A stretch of DNA of 36,748 nt from Alphaproteobacteria bacterium (lineage in GTDB: Bacteria > Pseudomonadota > Alphaproteobacteria > UBA11222), in contig SHWM01000019.1 in assembly GCA_009693835.1 (NCBI GenBank), forward strand, positions 1-36,748, given 5' to 3'. Position 1 is the stretch's first letter. Each line of letters opens with the position of its first letter. The notes under the pieces were generated by a model, which saw nothing but the letters and a program-made list of their open reading frames with translations, searched no databases and was not told the DNA's origin. Shown here one piece after another: positions 32,195 to 36,748 of this stretch. The position numbers and the translations under genes are program-made.

Positions 32195-34447
32195 ATGCTG
32201 AGGCGTACTATTTCGCGGCAAATCCAGAATATATTTCCTGCATTTGTCCTGCTGTTTGCTTTTGCGCTGAATTACTATGACCCGTTTTTTATTATCACCA
32301 ACCTGCGTAACCAGACCTTCGATCTGTATCAACGTATAAAGCCCCGCGAATATATTGACCCTGCAACCGTCGCAGGTGTGGGGGTCAAGATCATCGATGT
32401 GGATGATGAAAGCCTGAACCGGTTGGGGCAATGGCCCTGGCCCAGAACGCTGATCGCCGATCTGGTCGCCCGCGCCGCGAATGCCGGGGCCTATGCGGTG
32501 GTTTTCGACGTGGTGTTCGCCGAACCCGACCGCACCTCGCCTGAGCAGTTTCTGGCCCAGCTTGGCAACAGTCCGCAGTTAAAACAGGTTTCGCAAACGC
32601 TTGGCAAGCTACCCGACCATGACGAGATACTGGCTGATGTCATGCGCCAGGCCAATGTGGTCACCGGCTTCACGCTGACGGAAGCCGCCAACAAGTTTGA
32701 GCCGGTGCGTAAATCAGGCTTTTCCTATGCCGGTGATGATCCGCGCCAGTTCATACCCCTGTTCAATGGGGCGGTCACCAATCTGTCTATCATTGAAAAA
32801 GCCTCCTCTGGCAACGGCAGTTTCAATTTTATCACCGAACGGGACAATGTGGTGCGCCGCGTACCGCTGCTGGTGCGCAAGGGCGACACGCTGTATCCCA
32901 CGCTGGTGATGGAGGCATTGCGGATCATCCAAGGGGCGTCCACCTTTATCGTAAAATCCTCCGGCGCCAATATGGCGGAATCGTTTGGTGAAAAGACCGG
33001 CATCACCGCCATCAAGGTCGGACGCATTGAGGTTCCCACCACCAGTTCTGGCCAGGCATGGGTGCATTATACCGAGGACGTGCCGTCACGGCGAATTCCC
33101 GCCTGGCAATTGTTTGGCGATAAATTTGACCCTTCCCGCGTCGCCGGAAGCATTCTGTTCGTCGGCCCAAGCGCCGCCGGGCTGAAAGACTTGCGGGCAA
33201 CGCCACTTAACCCTGCCGCTGCGGGCGTTGAGGTGCATATCCAGTTGCTGGAGCAGATTTTGCTCGGGCGTTTCCTGTCGCGGCCCGATTGGGCGGAGGG
33301 TGCCGAGATCGTCTTCCTGGTAACTTTCGGGACGATCATTCTGTTCCTGCTGCGCCAGGTTTCCGCCATTAGCTGCGCGCTGGTGGCCATGGGCGGTATT
33401 GCCTTCGCCATCAGCGCCTCCTGGTATCTCTATTCCGGTTATCAATGGCTGCTCGACCCCATTGGCCCCTCCATTACTGTGGGGCTGATGTTCATTTCCG
33501 GCACGCTGATCAATTTTCTGCGCACCGAGGCCGAAAAAGCGCAAGTGCGCGGGGCGTTCAGCCAGTATCTGTCCCCCGCCCTGGTCGAGCAACTGGCCAG
33601 GGATCCGAGCCGTCTGAAACTTGGCGGTGAGACACGTGAAATGACCTTCCTGTTTTGCGACGTGCGCGGGTTCACCACGATTTCGGAACAGTTCAAGGGA
33701 AATCCTCAGGGGCTGACAAGACTGATCAACCGTTTCCTGACGCCAATGACGGACATCATTCTGGCGAAAGGCGGCACCATCGATAAATATATGGGTGACT
33801 GCATCATGGCGTTCTGGAACGCGCCGCTGGATGTGCCAAACCATGCCTTCCAGGCCTGCACGACATCGCTGCAGATGTTTGAAGACCTTGAAGTGCTGAA
33901 TAAGGATCTGGAAGCCGAAGCCGAACGGGAAAACCGGCCGTTTTACCCGCTGAAGATTGGCATCGGCCTGAATACCGGAGATTGCGTCGTCGGCAATATG
34001 GGGTCTGAACAGCGCTTCGACTATTCCGTTCTCGGAGATTCGGTTAATCTGGCGTCGCGGCTGGAGTCGCAGTCAAAAAATTATGGCGCGCATGTGGTGG
34101 TTGGCGAAGCGAGCTATGGCAAGATCAAGGATGAATTTGCGTTTATTGAGCTGGACCTTATCGCCGTGAAAGGCAAAACCGAGGCCGTCCGGATCTATTC
34201 CCTGGAAGGAAACCGTGAACTGTCCGCATCTGAATCCTTTCAGACATTCAAAAGAGCCCACGACCGCATGCTGGTCGCCTATCGCGCGCAGCGATGGGAC
34301 GAAGCCAGTGAGTGGCTTGGAAAACTTCGCCCGAACGGGCACGCCAATCAGACCCTGTACGATTTGTACGAGGAACGCATTACGGAATATCGGGCCAGTC
34401 CGCCCGGCGCCGATTGGGACGGGGCTTATGTGGCGTCCACCAAGTAG
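32195..34447 (+). CDS. CHASE2-domain class III adenylate cyclase
   Basis: A 750-residue membrane cyclase. An N-terminal helix (about 8-24) leads into an extracytoplasmic CHASE2 sensor ('KIIDVDDESLNRLGQWPWPR', 'GAYAVVFDVVFAEPDR'). Three helices follow (about 365-440), then the cyclase catalytic domain from about 475. Metal Asps lie in 'FLFCDVRGFTTISEQF' and 'DKYMGDCIMAFW'. The Lys of 'TIDKYMG' and Asp of 'VLGDSVNLASRLE' specify ATP, and Asn and Arg in the latter motif stabilise the transition state, so it should make cAMP. The ATG has only a weak ribosome site. MlaC follows after 10 bases. Confidence 0.93.
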   Translation: MLRRTISRQIQNIFPAFVLLFAFALNYYDPFFIITNLRNQTFDLYQRIKPREYIDPATVAGVGVKIIDVDDESLNRLGQWPWPRTLIADLVARAANAGAYAVVFDVVFAEPDRTSPEQFLAQLGNSPQLKQVSQTLGKLPDHDEILADVMRQANVVTGFTLTEAANKFEPVRKSGFSYAGDDPRQFIPLFNGAVTNLSIIEKASSGNGSFNFITERDNVVRRVPLLVRKGDTLYPTLVMEALRIIQGASTFIVKSSGANMAESFGEKTGITAIKVGRIEVPTTSSGQAWVHYTEDVPSRRIPAWQLFGDKFDPSRVAGSILFVGPSAAGLKDLRATPLNPAAAGVEVHIQLLEQILLGRFLSRPDWAEGAEIVFLVTFGTIILFLLRQVSAISCALVAMGGIAFAISASWYLYSGYQWLLDPIGPSITVGLMFISGTLINFLRTEAEKAQVRGAFSQYLSPALVEQLARDPSRLKLGGETREMTFLFCDVRGFTTISEQFKGNPQGLTRLINRFLTPMTDIILAKGGTIDKYMGDCIMAFWNAPLDVPNHAFQACTTSLQMFEDLEVLNKDLEAEAERENRPFYPLKIGIGLNTGDCVVGNMGSEQRFDYSVLGDSVNLASRLESQSKNYGAHVVVGEASYGKIKDEFAFIELDLIAVKGKTEAVRIYSLEGNRELSASESFQTFKRAHDRMLVAYRAQRWDEASEWLGKLRPNGHANQTLYDLYEERITEYRASPPGADWDGAYVASTK

Positions 34448-34457
34448 GAAACGGACA

Positions 34458-35114
34458 GTGACGCCGCTGAAAGCTGCACTGCGCGGCCTATGCGTGGCGG
34501 CGCCGCTGATGATGGTGGTTTTGGGTCTGACGGCGGTCATGCAGGCACAGGCGCAAATAGCCTCGCGCGTTGAGACGCAACAGGCAAAAAAGTTTATTTC
34601 CGATCTGGGCGCGCAGGCCATTTATGTCCCGCGTTCCAATAATGGTTCCATTGAACAGCGCGAGGCCATATTTCGCGAAATGCTGGGCAGCAGATTTTCG
34701 ATGCCCTTCATTGGGCGTCTTGTTCTTGGACGCTATTGGCAAAGTGCGACGCCAGACCAGCAGGAAGAATATTTGGCCCTGTTTTCCGAATTTGTCCTGC
34801 GTAATTACGCGTCCATGCTGGGCGGCTATTCGGGGGAGCAATTTGAGGTTCTGAGCGCGATTGAAGCCGGGAAAAAGGATACGCTCATCACCTCCAGAAT
34901 TTCCGGCGGCGGGCGGGAACCAATCGGTGTTGACTGGCGGCTGCGTATGATTGATGAAAGGCCCCAGATCATTGACATATCGGTTGGCGGTGTGAGCATG
35001 TCCATCACGCAGCGCGAGGAATATGCGGCTCTGGTGCAGCGCTATGGCATAAATGGTTTGCTGGAGGCCCTTCGGGCGCGCACCAATGCCCTGCCTGCGG
35101 AAGGTCCGGAATAA
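34458..35114 (+). CDS. mlaC: MlaC/Ttg2D-type phospholipid-binding protein
   Basis: A 218-residue exported protein with a signal peptide ending near 'MQAQAQ' and an MlaC/toluene-tolerance domain ('FISDLGAQAIYVPRSNNGSIEQREAIFREML', 'LGRYWQSATPDQQEEYLALFSEFVLRNYASML', 'VDWRLRMIDERPQIIDISVGGVSM'). MlaC carries phospholipids across the periplasm between the outer-membrane MlaA complex and the inner-membrane MlaFEDB pump. The start is GTG 34458 with AGGAA seven bases upstream; a longer frame overlaps the cyclase gene and is non-coding. No mlaFEDB genes are in the window. The next gene starts directly after its stop. Confidence 0.9.
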   Translation: MTPLKAALRGLCVAAPLMMVVLGLTAVMQAQAQIASRVETQQAKKFISDLGAQAIYVPRSNNGSIEQREAIFREMLGSRFSMPFIGRLVLGRYWQSATPDQQEEYLALFSEFVLRNYASMLGGYSGEQFEVLSAIEAGKKDTLITSRISGGGREPIGVDWRLRMIDERPQIIDISVGGVSMSITQREEYAALVQRYGINGLLEALRARTNALPAEGPE

Positions 35115-35954
35115 ATGCGAGCGTCACGCCATGACCTGACTATTAATTCCCGCTCCGGCCGTGCCGCGCTTGTTTTCGCGGCCAGCCTGTGGCTCAGCCT
35201 CACCGCATGCGGCAGCAACGAAGATCAGGCCTTCGGCCGCGGCTATGCAGCCTATCAGCAGGGAGATTTCAAGGCCGCGATGGGCATATGGAATCCGCTT
35301 GCGGAGGCCGGAGACGCGAGGGCGCAATATAATCTGGGGATGATTTATTACGAAGGACGCGGCGTCCCCCGCGATGTAGCGCAGGCGATACTGCTGTGGC
35401 GCAAGGCTGCCGATCAGGGCCATCTTCGGGCGCGGCACAATCTGGCGCTGGCGCTGATTTCCGGTGAGGGCAGCCAACAGGATTATGCCGCCGCTATTGA
35501 TAGTCTGAAAATCACTGCCAAGGCCGGATTCGCCAATTCGCAATATTCTCTTGGCAAAATGCTGCTGGAGGGGCTTGGCGCAGCCAGGGACGAAGCCGCC
35601 GGCATCAATTATATTTCCATGGCGGCCGAACAGGGCTTTGCGAAGGCCCAATACAGCCTAGCGAAAGCTTACCGGGATGGCGCCGGCGTCCAGAAAAATG
35701 AAGAAACCGCAGCCATGTGGTTCCGTAAGGCGGCCGAACGCGGCCATGCCGGGGCACACAGAAATCTGGCGCCCCGGCTTGCCGAAGGTAAAGGCATCGC
35801 CAGGGACGAGGGTGCGGCCCTGAAATGGGCGTTGATTGCAGCGAGTCAGGGGATGAACGAGGCCGCCCAACTGGCGATGCAATTACGTAAAAGCCTGCCT
35901 GCGGATCAGATTGCAAAGGCGGAAATGGAAGCGTCCATCTTCCACCCGGAATAG
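35115..35954 (+). CDS. Sel1-repeat lipoprotein
   Basis: A 279-residue protein with a lipoprotein signal (lipobox 'SLTAC', Cys32) and then five to six Sel1-like helical repeats ('AQYNLGMIYYEGRGVPRD', 'ARHNLALALISGEG', 'SQYSLGKMLLEGLGAARD', 'AQYSLAKAYRDGAGVQKN'). Sel1 repeats mediate protein contacts. The ATG follows the mlaC stop with no gap, implying coupled translation. An adaptor role in the envelope near the Mla proteins is an inference from position. Confidence 0.88.
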   Translation: MRASRHDLTINSRSGRAALVFAASLWLSLTACGSNEDQAFGRGYAAYQQGDFKAAMGIWNPLAEAGDARAQYNLGMIYYEGRGVPRDVAQAILLWRKAADQGHLRARHNLALALISGEGSQQDYAAAIDSLKITAKAGFANSQYSLGKMLLEGLGAARDEAAGINYISMAAEQGFAKAQYSLAKAYRDGAGVQKNEETAAMWFRKAAERGHAGAHRNLAPRLAEGKGIARDEGAALKWALIAASQGMNEAAQLAMQLRKSLPADQIAKAEMEASIFHPE

Positions 35955-35987
35955 ACCGGAAGGGTTGGACAGAAAGTGCGGGGCAAA

Positions 35988-36748
35988 ATGACATCTGGTA
36001 ATGCCGTCAGGTGGCGTGCCCGGTTGGGGGGCGCAAACACTGGCGCGGCATGGTTTCTGCCGATCCTGCTTCTATCTGCGGTCTTCACAGCGCAGGTGCA
36101 GGCGTCGTCCCGGGTCCCCGCCTCCGTCCTGAGCGACCTTCGTAACGCCTCCGCCATTGCCAGCCAGGATGAGGCCCGTGTCGAACGCATGAGCGGCACG
36201 ACCAGGGATCCTTTACTGGCGGCGCGGATGCGCGATGAAAGCAGGCGGCAATCCGCCACCACCTTCAGCTATGTCGTGAACGCGGCGATCGCCAGCAATC
36301 CGGACGCGGCCGAGGCCATCGTCAGCGCTTCAATCAGTGTCGCGCCCGAATTGCGCGAGGCCATTACGCAATCGGCGGTGTTGGCCTTTCCGGGATTTCA
36401 AAGCCAGATTAATTCCGCCCGCCCCGGAAAATATGACGAGGAAACAGCGAAACCTCAACCCATGCAGGCAGGTCTTATTCCAGCCCCGCGGGAACCCGCG
36501 CCAAGGGAATATGTGCCGCCGCCCGCAACCGAATTGCAGGGAATTTCGGTCTGGGACCCCTGGCAACCCGTCAACCGGCCCCTGTTCGCGGTTTATCAGT
36601 TTCTGGATGATTTTCTGGTCCGCCCGATTGCCGCTGGCTATGGCTGGATCACACCCGGCCCGATCAAGAAAGGGGTGCGCAATGCCCTGCGTAATCTCGA
36701 TTCCCCCATCGTCTTTGCCAATGACATGCTGCAATTTCAGCCCGGCGA
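35988..36748 (+). CDS. mlaA: MlaA/VacJ-family protein with N-terminal extension (3' end outside window)
   Basis: The frame is open from 35976 to the window end, so the gene is cut off. After a signal peptide ending near 'FTAQVQA' come about 150 residues not found in standard MlaA, including 'NAAIASNPDAAEAIVSASIS' and a Pro-rich linker ('PAPREPAPREYVPPPATE'). From about residue 190 the MlaA domain begins: 'WDPWQPVNRPLFAVYQFLDD', 'RPIAAGYGWITPGPIKKGVRNALRNLDSPIVFANDML'. MlaA removes misplaced phospholipids from the outer leaflet. Unlike usual MlaA, no lipobox Cys is present. GTG 35976 is an alternative start. It lies 33 bases after the Sel1 gene, in the cyclase-mlaC operon. Confidence 0.88.
   Translation, partial: MTSGNAVRWRARLGGANTGAAWFLPILLLSAVFTAQVQASSRVPASVLSDLRNASAIASQDEARVERMSGTTRDPLLAARMRDESRRQSATTFSYVVNAAIASNPDAAEAIVSASISVAPELREAITQSAVLAFPGFQSQINSARPGKYDEETAKPQPMQAGLIPAPREPAPREYVPPPATELQGISVWDPWQPVNRPLFAVYQFLDDFLVRPIAAGYGWITPGPIKKGVRNALRNLDSPIVFANDMLQFQPG

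Noticed and set aside
33086..33844. 252-residue minus frame inside the cyclase gene
   Set aside because: Antisense shadow; Gln/His/Gly-rich and lacking domains, while the plus strand has a complete cyclase.

Overview
The window reads as chromosomal DNA of an alphaproteobacterium. The GC content is fairly high and genes are densely packed. Family-level markers are a MucR/Ros-type zinc-finger regulator, a Rickettsia-17-kDa-type glycine-zipper lipoprotein, a CHASE2 adenylate cyclase beside Mla lipid-transport genes, and GC-rich palindromic intergenic repeats. I cannot name the genus. I see no tRNA, rRNA, CRISPR array, integrase or transposase.

Layout. (1) 1-8,000: housekeeping genes. They are the tail of an SCP2 sterol-carrier protein, a lysophospholipase-like hydrolase, a minus-strand group (epoxide hydrolase, hisN phosphatase, typA/bipA GTPase, DnaJ-like co-chaperone, glycine-zipper lipoprotein), then pdxH on the plus strand. 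(2) 8,000-11,500: a FieF-type metal exporter translationally coupled to an APH-plus-kinase fusion, then a secreted metallo-beta-lactamase-fold hydrolase. (3) 11,500-24,800: a catabolic or secondary-metabolic region. It holds a Rieske ring-hydroxylating dioxygenase (alpha and beta), a Tag-type glycosylase with a sulfotransferase, a two-subunit molybdenum hydroxylase of the isoquinoline-oxidoreductase type with an MBL hydrolase, a bile-acid-symporter-family transporter, a TauD/TfdA dioxygenase, and an operon of class III aminotransferase, two more MBL paralogs and a sulfotransferase carrying an in-frame stop. (4) 24,800-28,200: two small unknown genes, a His-rich unknown protein, a periplasmic cytochrome c, a repeat cluster and an orphan TAXI solute-binding protein. 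(5) 28,400-32,200: a GAF/HD-GYP signalling protein, a low-GC patch with stem-loops and a gene remnant, an unknown coiled-coil/winged-helix protein, a secreted nuclease, and MucR with a clear sigma-70-like promoter. (6) 32,200-36,748: an apparent operon of CHASE2 adenylate cyclase, MlaC, a Sel1-repeat lipoprotein and an MlaA-like protein that runs off the window.

The three MBL paralogs, the sulfotransferases, the Rieske and Fe(II)/2-oxoglutarate oxygenases, the Mo-hydroxylase and the symporter-family transporter suggest uptake and oxidation of an organic acid, sterol-like, aromatic or sulfated substrate. The substrate cannot be read from sequence. The points most worth a second look are the nonsense-interrupted sulfotransferase, the cyclase-Mla operon whose MlaA lacks a lipobox, the two ~150-bp inverted dispersed repeats, and the coding-like but broken stretches in intergenic DNA.
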